A DNA stretch of 51,744 nucleotides from Syntrophobacterales bacterium (GCA_031274925.1 JAISPL010000029.1:1-51744), one strand, 5' to 3'; shown: positions 17,501 to 26,794, numbered from the stretch's first letter. The notes: a model not told the origin generated them from the letters alone. Made by a program: numbers and translations.

Positions 17501-18029
17501 CCTGAAGTTCGAAATAAAGCCTGTCTCCGAAAATGGAATAGTATTCTTCCACTGTGTCGTGGATAACTTTCTCGTTGCCTCTTAAAATCATGCTTGGGAT
17601 TTCGCCTTTCAGGCAGGCGGTAAGGCAGATGAGGCCTTCATGGTATTTTCTGAGTAGTTCTTTGTCTATTCTGGGAACGTAGTAGAATCCTTCAAGGTGT
17701 GCGAAACTGATCAGTTTGAGGAGATTCTTGTAGCCTTGGTTGTTCATGGCAAGGAGTACGATATGAAACGCGTTGTCCTCGCCCTTTACCCTTTTTTGGT
17801 CGAACCTTGATTTGGGAGCAATATAGGCCTCGCAGCCTATGATAGGCTTTATACCAAAACTCTTCGCGGTAAAATAAAAATCCACCGCGCCGAACATATT
17901 GCCGTGGTCTGTAATACTGCACGCCGGCATGCCGTATTCGTTTGCCAGTTTGAAAAGGCGGTCAAACCGTATCGCTCCGTCCAGCAGACTGAACTGGGTA
18001 TGAAGGTGAAGATGGACGAAATCACTCAT
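14577..18029 (-). CDS. dnaE: DNA polymerase III subunit alpha
   Basis: DnaE is the replicative polymerase of the C family. The 1150-residue protein has an N-terminal PHP domain (HLHLHTQFSLLDG, ITDHGNM) and the polymerase active site PDIDVDF with Asp409 and Asp411. Helix-hairpin-helix and OB-fold regions lie near the C terminus, the latter around GMVSNRKEVVTKRG. The length matches E. coli DnaE (1160). The start codon immediately follows the guaA stop, and the end overlaps accA. dnaE-accA adjacency is common in proteobacteria. Confidence 0.98.
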   Translation of the reverse strand: MSDFVHLHLHTQFSLLDGAIRFDRLFKLANEYGMPACSITDHGNMFGAVDFYFTAKSFGIKPIIGCEAYIAPKSRFDQKRVKGEDNAFHIVLLAMNNQGYKNLLKLISFAHLEGFYYVPRIDKELLRKYHEGLICLTACLKGEIPSMILRGNEKVIHDTVEEYYSIFGDRLYFELQDNGLQEQTVINNGLADLSKRYGIPLVATNDCHYLRQEEAKAHELLLCIQTGKTMNDKDRLAFQSEEFYFKSKEKMASAFTQYPDALSNTMKIAEMCNVDIDVGTYHFPEFKLPDGQSDINRYFESLCNKGFKDRMGQIRASYNHFDEQMEKEYAERLVYEMDVIKRIGFASYFLIVSDFIGHAKSIKIPVGPGRGSAAGSLVAYCLRITDIDPIKYDLIFERFLNPERVSMPDIDVDFCKKRRDEVIKYVTEKYGKDNVAQIITFGTMQSKAAVRDVGRALGIPYAEVDKIAKLITSADNGIEKAITDEQQLSDAYRNDPKMGELLDNAMVLEGLARHASTHAAGIVIANKHLSEYLPLYKGSKGEIITQFAMKTIEKIGLIKIDFLGLETLTIIDEAIKLLKGQNIDLDISNIPLDDKKTYDLLSAGNTSGVFQLESRGMKDLLTKLRPATFEDIMPLIALYRPGPLKSGMVDEFIKRKNNPSLVKYETPLLEGVLKDTYGVIIYQEQIMKIATVLAKFSIKDADSLRKAMSKKIPEQIEAYREQFMTGAIENGVSSLAANKIYDVILQFGEYGFNKSHSTAYGLVSYQTAYLKAHHYVPYFAAILTSEVNDTDKMVKYITECREDGIEILPPDINKSDKSFTVVDNRIRFGLSGIKNVGDAALDGIIAMREELGEFTSFPQFLSAIDSRKANKKVMESLIKAGCFDTMGLKRSQLLYILQEKSDKLQKKDTRNLYQMDIFGKEYGTNDSIDIPEIEELTRDEILRGEKEALGFYFSRHPMEGYEELIAQVTPFDSQNLKDTETSEDISMVGMVSNRKEVVTKRGDKMAYLTLEDTKGTAEVIVFPDLYSKNLSGISSEKPLIVTGTLDKADETGARIKAKSITLLEDVAREMKRQVSLRIDCQVFKKEDLRKLKDILVSLKGKASVSLEFLLNGNMEFLKIRDLRVDPVKMDVVLRNFPQGVSFEVLDEILS

Positions 18030-19574
18030 CTATTCCCACTCTATGGTGCTTGGCGGTTTGGAGGATATATCGTATACCACCCGGTTTACACCGGGCACTT
18101 CGTTAATTATTCTCCGTGCCATGGTGTCGAGGACGTCATTCGGCACTCTTGCCCAATCGGCGGTCATGGCGTCTTCGCTTTCCACTATCCGTAACGCGAT
18201 GACATTCGCGTAGGTTCTCTCATCGCCCATTACGCCCACCGTTTTTACTGGAATGAGAATCGCGAAGGACTGCCATATGTGTCTGAAAGACATCTTCCTC
18301 TCAACTTCATCCCGGACGATGGCGTCCGCATCTTTAAGTATTTTCAACCGTTCCTTGGTTATAGCACCTATGATCCTTATGGCGAGGCCGGGTCCGGGAA
18401 AAGGTTGTCTATGGATCAGATGGTCCGGTAACCCTAGTTCTTTCCCTACGACTCTTACCTCGTCCTTAAAAAGCTCTCGAAGGGGTTCCAGGAGCTTGAG
18501 TTTCATCCTTTTGGGCAACCCTCCTACATTATGGTGACTTTTTATAGTGGCCGACGGTCCTTTGAAGGATGTGCTTTCGATAACATCGGGATAGAGGGTG
18601 CCTTGGGCAAGGTACTGTACGTCGCTTAAGCTCTTTGCCTCTTCCTCAAAGATCTTAATGAACAGTTTCCCGATGATTTTTCTCTTTCGCTCCGGGTCCT
18701 TTATCCCTTTGAGAGCGGCAAGAAATCTGTCCTCCGCATCCACGTACTTGAGATTCAGGTGGAGTCTGTCCTTGAAAATATCAATGACCTCCAGCTCCTC
18801 ATCTTTTCTCAAAACCCCGTTATTGACGAAGATGCAACGGAGGTTGTCCCCTATAGCCTCATGGATCAAGGTGGCTACAACAGATGAATCAACCCCTCCG
18901 CTCAGGGCACATATTACTTTTCTATCACCTACTTCGTTCCTGATACGCTCGACAGCGAGTTTGGCGAACGATTTAGGGGAGAAAAGACCCTTTACTTTGC
19001 ATATTTTATAGAGAAAGTTTTTGAGAATACGATTGCCCTTGAGCGTATGGTGTACCTCAGGGTGAAACTGAACCCCGTAAATATCTTTCTCCACCGACCT
19101 TATAGCGGCGTGCGGGGAGTTGTCGGAATGAGCGAGGGTCTTATACCCTTTGGGCATCCGCAGTATCCGGTCCGTATGGCTCATCCACACCACGTCCCCG
19201 TCCTTGATTCCCTTAAGCAGCAGATCGGAGTCGTCGACGAACAGATGTGCCTTTCCGTACTCACGCTTAGTCGATTTGTCTACCGTTCCTTCGCATAACC
19301 TCGTGATAAGCTGTAAGCCGTAACATATACCGAGTATGGGCACGCCGAGAGAGAAGACATTCTCATCGCATATGGGGGCGTCGGCCTCGGTCACACTTTT
19401 CGGACCCCCTGAAAGAATGATCCCTTTCGGATCCATCAATTTAATTTTTTCAAGGTTGAGGTTAAAGGGATAGATCTCGCAGTACACCCCCAGCTCGCGC
19501 ACTTTCCGGGCTATAAGCTGTGTATACTGGGACCCGAAATCCAGTATTAGGATTATTTCCTCATGGTAATCCAT
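18030..19574 (-). CDS. guaA: GMP synthase (glutamine-hydrolysing)
   Basis: GuaA converts XMP to GMP using ATP and glutamine. The N-terminal class I glutamine amidotransferase domain has the nucleophile Cys84 in GICYGLQ and the His/Glu pair in [10 protein letters not shown]. The ATP pyrophosphatase domain has the P-loop SGGVDSS near residue 230. The C-terminal dimerisation domain ends with the conserved PPSTIEWE. It has 514 residues, full length. It lies 6 bases after guaB, with dnaE directly behind it. Confidence 0.98.
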   Translation of the reverse strand: MDYHEEIILILDFGSQYTQLIARKVRELGVYCEIYPFNLNLEKIKLMDPKGIILSGGPKSVTEADAPICDENVFSLGVPILGICYGLQLITRLCEGTVDKSTKREYGKAHLFVDDSDLLLKGIKDGDVVWMSHTDRILRMPKGYKTLAHSDNSPHAAIRSVEKDIYGVQFHPEVHHTLKGNRILKNFLYKICKVKGLFSPKSFAKLAVERIRNEVGDRKVICALSGGVDSSVVATLIHEAIGDNLRCIFVNNGVLRKDEELEVIDIFKDRLHLNLKYVDAEDRFLAALKGIKDPERKRKIIGKLFIKIFEEEAKSLSDVQYLAQGTLYPDVIESTSFKGPSATIKSHHNVGGLPKRMKLKLLEPLRELFKDEVRVVGKELGLPDHLIHRQPFPGPGLAIRIIGAITKERLKILKDADAIVRDEVERKMSFRHIWQSFAILIPVKTVGVMGDERTYANVIALRIVESEDAMTADWARVPNDVLDTMARRIINEVPGVNRVVYDISSKPPSTIEWE

Positions 19575-19580
19575 TTAACC

Positions 19581-21047
19581 TCACTCAATTCTGTAGTTGG
19601 GGGACTCTTTCGTAATGATTACATCATGGACATGGCTTTCTCTGAGTCCGGCCGCCGTAATCCTCACGAATCTTCTAGTCTCTCTGAGATCCTTGAGACT
19701 TGCGCATCCGAGATAACCCATGCCGGAGCGTAGACCGCCCACAAGCTGCTGTACCGCGACTGAGAGGGAACCCCGGTAGGGAACCCTTCCTTCAATTCCT
19801 TCCGGCACAATCTTGGATTCTATTTCATCCTCGGCAATACAATACCGGTCTCTAGTCTTTCCTTCTTTCATAGCCTCCAGAGAACCCATCCCTCGGTAGA
19901 CCTTGTAGGTGCGGCCCTGATAAAGCACCATTTCGCCAGGCGTCTCGTCCGTTCCCGCAAAAAGGTTTCCTATCATGACCGTATCCGCCCCTGCTGCCAA
20001 TGCCTTAGTGACGTCTCCGGAAAACTTAATGCCACCGTCTGCTATTATGGGTATGGCGTACTTCTTTGCCACCTTTGATACTGTAAATATGGCGGTGATC
20101 TGCGGTACGCCCACACCGGCAATAATTCTTGTAGTGCATATTGAACCCGGTCCCACGCCGATCTTCACGGCGTCACAGCCCGCCTTTATAAGAGCTTCCG
20201 CGCCTTCGCCCGTCGCTACATTACCAGCGATAAGTTGGACATTCTTGAAATTCCGCTTTATTTCAATTACAGAATTGATTACATTCTGGGAATGGCCGTG
20301 AGCTGTGTCCACCACAATAACGTCACAGCCAGCTTTAACCAGGGCCTCTACCCTTATGTCACGGTCTTGAGCTACTCCAACTGCAGCTCCCACCCTCAGC
20401 CTTCCGATCTGGTCTTTGCATGAGTTGGGGAACTTCCTCATTTTTTCTATATCTTTAATAGTAATGAGACCCTTGAGATTGAAGCTCCGATCTACCACGA
20501 GGAGCTTCTCTATTTTGTGCTTATGAAGGATCTTCTTGGATTCTTCCAAGCCTATCCCTTCACTCACCGTAACCAGGTTCTCTTTGGTCATGACGTTTTT
20601 TACCGTTTCGTCCAAGTTCGTTTCAAAACGTAGGTCCCTGTTCGTGATGATACCCACGAGTTTTTTACCTTTTGTCACCGGGATGCCTGAGATCCTGTAT
20701 TTTGCCATGAGGTCAAGGGCGTCTTTTATTTTCTGTTCCGGTCGAATGGTTATGGGGTCAACAATCATACCGCTTTCCGACTTCTTGACCTTCTCCACCT
20801 CCTGGGCTTGCTCCTCCACGCCCATATTTCTGTGGATAATTCCTATGCCACCTTCCTGGGCAAGACATATAGCCGTTTTGGCCTCGGTGACCGTATCCAT
20901 TGCGGCGCTTAGAACCGGTATATTGAGTTTGATACTTCTTGTGAGGTAGGCGGAGACATCCGCCGCGTTCGGCATAATGCTGCTCATGGAGGGAACAAGA
21001 AGCACATCATCAAACGTCAGGCCCTCGTTAATATCCTTCTCTTGCAT
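19581..21047 (-). CDS. guaB: Inosine-5'-monophosphate dehydrogenase
   Basis: GuaB oxidises IMP to XMP with NAD, the rate-limiting step to GMP. The TIM barrel is interrupted by two CBS domains at about residues 95-205. The catalytic loop has Cys304 in [11 protein letters not shown], and the flap region includes MGSLEAM. The 488-residue length is typical. It is the first gene of the guaB-guaA-dnaE-accA operon. The ribosome site AAGAGGTGACAAATG is clear. Confidence 0.98.
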   Translation of the reverse strand: MQEKDINEGLTFDDVLLVPSMSSIMPNAADVSAYLTRSIKLNIPVLSAAMDTVTEAKTAICLAQEGGIGIIHRNMGVEEQAQEVEKVKKSESGMIVDPITIRPEQKIKDALDLMAKYRISGIPVTKGKKLVGIITNRDLRFETNLDETVKNVMTKENLVTVSEGIGLEESKKILHKHKIEKLLVVDRSFNLKGLITIKDIEKMRKFPNSCKDQIGRLRVGAAVGVAQDRDIRVEALVKAGCDVIVVDTAHGHSQNVINSVIEIKRNFKNVQLIAGNVATGEGAEALIKAGCDAVKIGVGPGSICTTRIIAGVGVPQITAIFTVSKVAKKYAIPIIADGGIKFSGDVTKALAAGADTVMIGNLFAGTDETPGEMVLYQGRTYKVYRGMGSLEAMKEGKTRDRYCIAEDEIESKIVPEGIEGRVPYRGSLSVAVQQLVGGLRSGMGYLGCASLKDLRETRRFVRITAAGLRESHVHDVIITKESPNYRIE

Positions 21048-21302
21048 TTGTCACCTCTTAAATTTCCCTTGTGTCCGCATGGGACGGCTGAAGGTTAATC
21101 AAGGCTTTCCAGCTCTTAAACCCTGTCTGTTCTGGGTCAGACTTAAGCATGCCGCTTTTCTCGGATTTAAATAAACTGACACTCCCTCAAGGGTAAGATT
21201 TTTTATAAACCTCACGCTCGTAATTGTTTTCCATCAGACTCCGTCATATCAGTCGTGTGTATTTCGTCTAAATCAGTAGCGTTAAAACCATTTGCGAGCA
21301 AG

Positions 21303-21351
21303 ATTATAACAACCTTACCATTTTAATTGGGTTAGTATAATCCATAAGGTT
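21303..21351 (-). promoter_or_regulatory. Candidate guaB promoter with an upstream dyad
   Basis: On the minus strand TGT-TATAAT (21303-21311) forms an extended -10 box about 255 bases upstream of guaB. A perfect 7-base inverted repeat, AACCTTA at 21311-21317 and TAAGGTT at 21345-21351, sits just upstream and could be an operator. No classical -35 box is seen. I see no purine riboswitch in the leader. Confidence 0.35.
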
Positions 21352-21627
21352 AAAATAATCAAAAGTTTTTAGGCATGGGATAGCGCGAGCAGATTGCCAA
21401 TTTTTTATCGACTGGAGTCAAGAATTTAACATTCCTGTAATTTTTATTTCCCACGACTTTAATATTTTAGGTTCATTTCCGATAATATTGTTGTTATTCA
21501 CGGGGAAGGACGCTTGATGCGGAGATCGGTGACGAAGTATTTCGCGAGCCACTCCAACCCTGCAGGATTGATGCTGATTAACTTAATTAAATTAAGGCGG
21601 GAATAATTGCTAGACTATGAGACGCTC

Positions 21628-21753
21628 AATCCTTCAAAGGATTCTATCCACTATCCAAGATGGGGTATGAAAGAAGAATCATACGCGACGAGAACGCCGG
21701 ATCTTATTATAAATAAGGAGCGCGGGACAGTCTGTTGTCTGGCAGACACTCCC
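21628..21753 (+). other. Cluster of three potential RNA hairpins upstream of the prepilin gene
   Basis: Three dyads follow one another in the 870-base gap between guaB and the prepilin. They are AATCCT-TCAA-AGGATT at 21628-21643; GTATGA-N8-TCATAC at about 21665-21684; and GGGA-CA-GTCTG-N8-CAGAC-AC-TCCC at about 21724-21753. None is followed by a T-tract. They may be parts of a structured RNA or leftover sequence. The rest of 21048-21840 shows no gene. Confidence 0.3.
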
Positions 21754-21846
21754 TAATAAACTGATACGAAAATTGCTAATATAATAATTAATTGCAAGGA
21801 ATTACCAACAAATGCAAGAGATTTTCACAAAGTGTGGCACAAGCCA

Positions 21847-21876
21847 TTGGTTTGGCAGGAAAAAGTTTGTTATAAT
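21847..21876 (+). promoter_or_regulatory. Candidate prepilin promoter
   Basis: TTGGTT (21847-21852), an 18-base spacer and TATAAT (21871-21876) preceded by TGT make an extended -10 sigma-70 promoter. Transcription would start near 21883, leaving a 37-base leader. An RpoN-type site, common for pilins, is not convincingly present. Confidence 0.5.
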
Positions 21877-21919
21877 TTCACTGTGGATGTACTGTGTAAC
21901 TCTTACCAAGAGGTGTTTC

Positions 21920-22414
21920 ATGTTTAAGATTCAAAAGAACAGCAAAGGTTTCACGTTTATTGAGTTGATCATCGTCACCGCAATCATCTGTATTCTCGCC
22001 GCGATTCCAATCCAGTATTATACGAGGTATGTGAAGAGGACGAAGATCCAGGAGGTTGTCCATTCAATGGATGCAATAAAGACTGCGATCAGCGTCTACT
22101 ACGCGGAGACGGGTACTGGTCTCGCTGCTACTTTGAGCCTTACTGACATCAGGACACAGCTCGGTGTTGATGTTCCCACTAAGTATCTAAAGGGTATGAC
22201 GGTAAATAGCCAACTCAGCGATGGTACGCCCAGCGGAGGCGGTGTTATTACCGCGACGTTCTGCGATGCAGGTTCGGCTAGCCCTAAAAAACCGATCGGT
22301 TCCGGCGTGGATGGCGCCACTCTGATACTCTATCCTACCAGTGATTATAAAGACTGGAAATGGGCGCCTAACCCCACCAGTACATTAGCTCCAGCATATA
22401 TACCCAAAAATTAG
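21920..22414 (+). CDS. Type IV pilin-like prepilin
   Basis: Type IV prepilins are cleaved by PilD and assembled into pili or secretion pseudopili. The 164-residue protein starts with a 10-residue positively charged leader ending KG, then FTFIELIIVTAI. Mature residue 1 is Phe11 and the conserved Glu5 is present, followed by a hydrophobic helix and a Gly/Ser-rich globular domain. The longest frame begins 36 codons earlier, but the chosen ATG has an AGAGGTG ribosome site and the proper leader. No other pilus gene is adjacent except pilD, 170 bases downstream, so it may be a minor or structural pilin acting with machinery encoded elsewhere. Confidence 0.92.
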   Translation: MFKIQKNSKGFTFIELIIVTAIICILAAIPIQYYTRYVKRTKIQEVVHSMDAIKTAISVYYAETGTGLAATLSLTDIRTQLGVDVPTKYLKGMTVNSQLSDGTPSGGGVITATFCDAGSASPKKPIGSGVDGATLILYPTSDYKDWKWAPNPTSTLAPAYIPKN

Positions 22415-22584
22415 CACCTGATTTGCCGGCAGGATGGAGGTGTAATACCCCCTCTACAATTTTTTCTATTTACCAAAAGGATGGTTTTCATGCTTATTTC
22501 AGAATTATTCCACTGGTCGGATATATCTCAGGGATTCCACCTTGGATTGTGCGGTGCATCAAGGCAAGTGCCAAGGACATATTC

Positions 22585-23382
22585 ATGAGAATATTTATTG
22601 AACCCTGCTTATTTATGTTTGGAGCCGTCATAGGCAGTTTTCTGAATGTATGCATATACCGGATACCGAGGGAGAAATCAATCATACATCCCCCCTCCTC
22701 ATGTCCGAATTGCGGAAGACCGGTCAAGTTCTACGACAACATACCGCTCGCGAGTTACGTTTTGATGAAAGGCCGTTGCAGGAGCTGCGGCGTCAGAATA
22801 TCGGCAAAATATCCGATCGTCGAAGCTTTAACAGCCTTGTTGTTTGTAGTCCTCTACACACATTTGGGCCTTACTTTTGAGTTGTTCGTATTCATGACAT
22901 TTACGTCCGTCCTGATCGTCATATCGTTCATAGATCTGGAGTTTAAGATCATCCCGGATATACTGAGTATTGGCGGCATCATTGCCGGCTTGGTTTTCTC
23001 CATCGCCAGGCCGTTTTTCCGGAATTTTGGCCTGAAATTCGATATTCTTGACTCAATTTATGGTATCCTGTTGGGGGGTGGCATCATCTTCGCCATCGCT
23101 TGGATATATCAGCTTATTGCCAAAAGAAAGGGGATGGGCGGGGGAGATATAAAGCTTTTGGCGATGATAGGCGCATTCTGCGGACTGAAGGGTGCGCTTT
23201 TCAGTCTCATATGCGGTTCCATGGCGGGCATCATCGTTGGTGTGCCACTCATGCTGGCAAAAGGGGAGAACGGCAGGTATGCCATACCGTTCGGGCCGTT
23301 TCTTTCTATTGGCGCGTTTGTCTATTTATACACCGGAGAACGGGTCATATTCGAGTTTTTGGAGTTTCTGGACAGAGGCTGA
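22585..23382 (+). CDS. pilD: Prepilin leader peptidase / N-methyltransferase
   Basis: PilD cleaves prepilin leaders and methylates the new N terminus at the inner membrane. With the ATG at 22585 (ribosome site AAGGA, 7 bases upstream) it has 265 residues. The N-terminal cytoplasmic domain has two CxxC pairs (Cys40/43 and Cys65/68). The aspartic protease residues are Asp117 in FIDLEFK and Asp188 in GGGDIK, the GxGD motif. Several membrane segments are visible. The longest frame starts 54 codons earlier without support. It sits next to the only prepilin gene in the window and probably acts on it. Confidence 0.95.
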   Translation: MRIFIEPCLFMFGAVIGSFLNVCIYRIPREKSIIHPPSSCPNCGRPVKFYDNIPLASYVLMKGRCRSCGVRISAKYPIVEALTALLFVVLYTHLGLTFELFVFMTFTSVLIVISFIDLEFKIIPDILSIGGIIAGLVFSIARPFFRNFGLKFDILDSIYGILLGGGIIFAIAWIYQLIAKRKGMGGGDIKLLAMIGAFCGLKGALFSLICGSMAGIIVGVPLMLAKGENGRYAIPFGPFLSIGAFVYLYTGERVIFEFLEFLDRG

Positions 23383-23519
23383 GGCCTTAAACGCCGGATC
23401 CGTGAGTGCTTGATAAAGGGGAAGCTTGAGACGATAGACAGGTCGAATCTCCTCTGCTCCTCGCTAATGATACAGGTAAGAAGGTAATGCTAAACACAAC
23501 GAGAGATGGAGATTTCTTA

Positions 23520-23660
23520 ATGGAATTCAAAATGAATGCGGCTTTCGAGAAAAATCCGATTGAAATTAAGGTCTACAGACAAAATGAGCGGAAACACGTT
23601 CTGCTCAAACCGATTTATAGAACAGAGTCAGACAAGTTTGTCGACTTCTCCAAGGATTGA
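23520..23660 (+). CDS. Small hypothetical protein upstream of rluB
   Basis: This frame encodes 46 residues from an ATG at 23520 with GGAG upstream, or 57 residues from an in-frame ATG at 23487 with AAGAAGG very close. It is rich in Lys, Arg and Phe and has no membrane segment or cysteine. The stop lies 3 bases before the rluB-type gene, which suggests coupled translation. I do not recognise a family. It may also be a leader ORF or the remnant of a longer gene. Confidence 0.45.
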   Translation: MEFKMNAAFEKNPIEIKVYRQNERKHVLLKPIYRTESDKFVDFSKD

Positions 23661-23663
23661 GAG

Positions 23664-24386
23664 ATGTCACCGGTTCTAAGACTTTCAGTATTCTTGTCCC
23701 GAGCAGGCGTATCCTCCAGACGCAAGGCGGAAGAGATTGTTGCTTCCGGGAAGGTTAAAGTAAACGATCTAGTTGTATTGGAGCCGCAGTTTAAGGTAAT
23801 ACCAGAGAAAGATGTTGTAACACTTGATAATACCAAGATAAACGAGACAAAAATAAAATTATACATTGCGTTACACAAGCCTCCAAAAGTATTATCTGAT
23901 CTTAAGTATGATGATGACAGAGAGATTGCACGAAATCTTATAGGTATTCAGGGCTATCTTTACCCTGTGGGGAGGTTGGATTACCACTCTGAAGGGCTGA
24001 TGATTTTTACGAATGACGGAAACTTTGCCTACCGGGTGTCACATCCTAGGTTTGAAGTGGAGAAAGAGTATCTCGTCAAATTCAAGGGAACATTGAGCCA
24101 ACATGACCTGAAACAGATGAAACGCGGTATCCTTATTGACGGGGAAACATACAAGGTAGACAGCATTTCATTTGTAAAAATGTCTCTGCATAATAGCTGG
24201 TACAGGATTGTTCTCGGAGAAGGGAAAAACCGGATGATAAGAAATATGGGCAAGGCGCTGGGATGTCATGTACTTAAACTAAAGCGTATAAGAATAGGAA
24301 ATATAACACTAGGCAGTTTGAAACCCCGTGAGTACAGGTATCTTGAGGGTCATGAAGTTAAGGAACTGCAAATAAAGTATTTTTAG
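23664..24386 (+). CDS. rluB: 23S rRNA pseudouridine synthase, RluB/RsuA family
   Basis: This enzyme isomerises a uridine in rRNA. The N-terminal S4 RNA-binding domain (residues 1-60) includes LSRAGVSSRRKAEE. The catalytic domain has Asp106 in GRLDYHSEGLM, and later GEGKNRMIRNM, typical of RluB/RluE/RsuA. It has 240 residues, a normal size. The sub-specificity (RluB, RluE or RsuA) cannot be decided from motifs alone. The ribosome site AAGGA lies 8 bases before the ATG, inside the end of the small ORF. Confidence 0.9.
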   Translation: MSPVLRLSVFLSRAGVSSRRKAEEIVASGKVKVNDLVVLEPQFKVIPEKDVVTLDNTKINETKIKLYIALHKPPKVLSDLKYDDDREIARNLIGIQGYLYPVGRLDYHSEGLMIFTNDGNFAYRVSHPRFEVEKEYLVKFKGTLSQHDLKQMKRGILIDGETYKVDSISFVKMSLHNSWYRIVLGEGKNRMIRNMGKALGCHVLKLKRIRIGNITLGSLKPREYRYLEGHEVKELQIKYF

Positions 24387-24451
24387 GTTGACCTTGGCCC
24401 TCATTCTTATTTAAAGCAGTCTGAAATATGCGTTACCTCCTTTCTCTATAC

Positions 24452-25045
24452 TCAATCTGACACCATGACAGACTCTTTCGTAAAGTAAAGCGGAATCATG
24501 GAAATACCTAAGCTGGCGTCTAAAGCAAGTGTGAACACCCCTCCAAATGTCCAGAGAGACAACCTTCTTTGGAATATGATGGCGCTCAAAAGAAGCGCCG
24601 TCACTCTAAAACCCCGTAAATTTTCCTCTCATTTAAAGAGATGGAGGAAAAAGAACAATTAACAGAATAAAAAAGATACTGACGGAAGCACAGAAGTTAC
24701 GAAAGGCAATTGATGTACTTAAGCGCTTTTCCGTAAAATATTCAGCGATAACCTGTGGCATGGCATAAGGGAAATGCATACCGATAGAAAAACCGAGAAT
24801 CAAGTTGAACAGGTAGAGTACCGGAAATACTTTTACGAAGAAAAAATGAGGTGCCGATGAAAACGGATGTTACTATTGATCTCTTGCAACTAAGTTTGTC
24901 GGCAAAAAATCCCAAGAAAAACATGAAACTTCACGCTCTATTACCTGGAATGCAAATATGCCGTTTGCCGTGGCTTGGGTGATGGCAAACTCATCTTCAA
25001 TGAGCGGCACAATGGATGAGAGTATTCCTACACAACAAAGAAAAA
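24452..25045 (-). pseudogene. Decayed MFS transporter
   Basis: Reading on the minus strand across frames gives MFS-like blocks in the correct order. An N-terminal piece (VGILSSIVPLIEDEFAIT, near 25030-24970) is followed by GFFADKL and a charged loop (24924-24870). Then come VLYLFNLILGFSIGMHFPYA and PQVIAEYF (24820-24735), and a last piece with WTFGGVFTLALDASLG (24550-24490) ending at a TGA near 24452. At least three frameshifts and the missing second half make it non-functional. The substrate cannot be judged. Confidence 0.65.
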
Positions 25046-25211
25046 GGTGTCAAATTGAATATGGTGAAGGCAGGTAAGGAGGGCCTTTCTTCGGGCAGTC
25101 TTGATACGTCAAGGAATGCTCCAGAAGCTTTCATCTATTTTATTGATCCTTCTGTTAAAAAATATTTAATATTTTTCTCCATTCTTTATGCACTAATTTT
25201 TTTCCATCGGG

Positions 25212-25565
25212 TTATGTCCGCCCGTAATCGTCGTCAAGGCGTTCGATATCATCTTCTCCACAATATTGCCCCGTCTGCACTTCAACAATGATCAGTTCAT
25301 CTTCGCCGGGGTTCTGTAAGCGATGCAAAGCCTGCTTAGGGATATCTATGGACTCACCGCTTTCAAGGATGCTTTGTATGTCGCCCGATCTTACAATTGC
25401 GCTTCCGGACAATACGTACCAATGTTCGGCTCTGTAAAGATGGCGTTGCAGACTCAGTCTTTTGCCGGGAAGAACCACAATTCGTTTTACTTTGCAATGA
25501 TCTTCATCCAAAAGGACCTCATAATACCCCCAGGGGCGATGGTCTTCTTTTCGCGACCCTTTCAA
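25212..25565 (-). CDS. Cupin protein related to the C-terminal domain of mannose-6-phosphate isomerase (type II)
   Basis: The 117-residue protein starts with RPWGYYEVL and carries cupin motifs: GKRLSLQRHLYRAEHWYVL (metal-binding His and Glu) and PKQALHRLQN. This is the stand-alone form of the C-terminal domain of ManC/AlgA-type bifunctional enzymes, where it interconverts mannose-6-phosphate and fructose-6-phosphate. The guanylyltransferase domain is absent. The gene is monocistronic and faces away from the fumarase genes. Isomerase activity is inferred; a sugar-binding or other cupin role is possible. Confidence 0.82.
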   Translation of the reverse strand: MKGSRKEDHRPWGYYEVLLDEDHCKVKRIVVLPGKRLSLQRHLYRAEHWYVLSGSAIVRSGDIQSILESGESIDIPKQALHRLQNPGEDELIIVEVQTGQYCGEDDIERLDDDYGRT

Positions 25566-25954
25566 TATGGCCTCCTCCTTGACTTATCCGATATCTCCGC
25601 CCTAAAGGACGGAGAACGATAATGCTTCCATAGAGTCTCGTAAATTATAATAATTTATTCCATCCGGTCAAGATACTTTGGGCATCTATCGCAAATTGAG
25701 TGAAAAATATTCTTGTCGCTGCCCGATATATGAGGATTGAGATTTCTCTTTTCATTTTTGGTGATAAACTATACAATGTTTCCCGTCGGTGTACTCTGCT
25801 GTTTACGGGTGAGACAGCAAGAATACCTGCAATCCTCCGAAATTGATTGTGATATAGAAACAGGCGGTTGTGTATATTTATGGCGCTTAATATCTCCATG
25901 GGTCGGCAATAGCCCAGTTTCGAGGATACCTTGTTGAACGAAAGGAAGTGCTTC
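25566..25954. other. Intergenic gap between cupin gene and fumarase alpha
   Basis: I see no gene, convincing terminator or strong promoter here. The sequence must contain the divergent control regions of both neighbours. Confidence 0.3.
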
Positions 25955-26794
25955 ATGAGAGAACTTCACGTCGGCGAGATTATTGCTGCGATGGAAGTGT
26001 TATTTATTGACGCAAATGTGGACCTGTCCGAAGAAATGATGACCGCTTTCAATAGGGCTATAGAGCATGAAACATCTTCTGCAGGGAAGGAAGTTCTGAG
26101 GGAACTGATAAGGAATGCGGAAATAGCGAAGGAAGAAAGGATTCCCGTTTGCCAGGATACAGGGCTTGCCGTGACATTTCTTGAAATAGGGCAGGATGTC
26201 CATATGTACGGAGGTTTGCTGGAGGACGCGGTTAATGAGGGCGTGAGAAGGGCGTACGATAAGGGCTATCTCAGAAAATCGTGTTGCGATCCTTTTGTAA
26301 GGCGTAATACAGGAGACAATACCCCAGCTATCATACATACAAGAATTGTACCTGGCGAGAACGTTAAGATTACCGTTTTCCCAAAGGGTGGCGGAAGTGA
26401 AAATTATGGCGAAGTAAGGATGATGACACCTTCACAGGGCAGGGGGGGGATCAAGTCATTTGTCATTGAAATGGTGAAAAAAGGGGGTCCAAATTCATGT
26501 CCACCCATTATTGTTGGCATTGGAATAGGCGGAAATTTAGAAACCGCTGCTCTTCTTTCCAAGGAAGCGTTGATGGTCCGTCTCGGAGTGCGAAGCAAAG
26601 ACCCTTCCATTGCGGAGTTCGAGTCTGAACTCATAGCAGAGATCAACAAGACACATATCGGACCAGGAGGGTATGGAGGTTTTGTAACCACCTTGGATGT
26701 TCACATCATGGTAATGCCATGCCATATCGCTTCTCTACCGGTTGCAGTCAATATTCAATGTCATGCCCATAGAATGAAACAAATGATTCTGTAA
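25955..26794 (+). CDS. Fumarate hydratase class I / tartrate dehydratase family, alpha subunit
   Basis: The 279-residue subunit belongs to the oxygen-sensitive [4Fe-4S] hydro-lyases that interconvert fumarate and malate (or act on tartrate). Conserved parts are VCQDTG, RRNTGDNTPA, the GGGSENYGE substrate loop and CPPIIVGIGIGG, including the three cluster cysteines. The longest frame starts at a TTG 8 codons earlier; the chosen ATG has AAGGAAG upstream. The beta subunit follows 54 bases downstream, so the enzyme is the split two-subunit form usual in anaerobes. Fumarase is the likelier activity than tartrate dehydratase. Confidence 0.9.
   Translation: MRELHVGEIIAAMEVLFIDANVDLSEEMMTAFNRAIEHETSSAGKEVLRELIRNAEIAKEERIPVCQDTGLAVTFLEIGQDVHMYGGLLEDAVNEGVRRAYDKGYLRKSCCDPFVRRNTGDNTPAIIHTRIVPGENVKITVFPKGGGSENYGEVRMMTPSQGRGGIKSFVIEMVKKGGPNSCPPIIVGIGIGGNLETAALLSKEALMVRLGVRSKDPSIAEFESELIAEINKTHIGPGGYGGFVTTLDVHIMVMPCHIASLPVAVNIQCHAHRMKQMIL

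Noticed and set aside
21480-21760. GEMM (c-di-GMP/cGAMP) riboswitch before the prepilin gene
   Set aside because: The conserved GEMM core sequences and tetraloop receptor were not found.
21835-21870. Sigma-54 promoter for the prepilin
   Set aside because: TGGCAC is present but the -12 element has the wrong spacing and reads GG instead of GC.
24578-24602. 9-bp GC-rich hairpin
   Set aside because: It lies in readable MFS pseudogene coding sequence and has no T-tract, so it is probably incidental.
25016-25291. 91-codon plus-strand frame
   Set aside because: Overlaps the end of the intact cupin gene and the start of the MFS pseudogene on the other strand; low-complexity mix without a convincing start.
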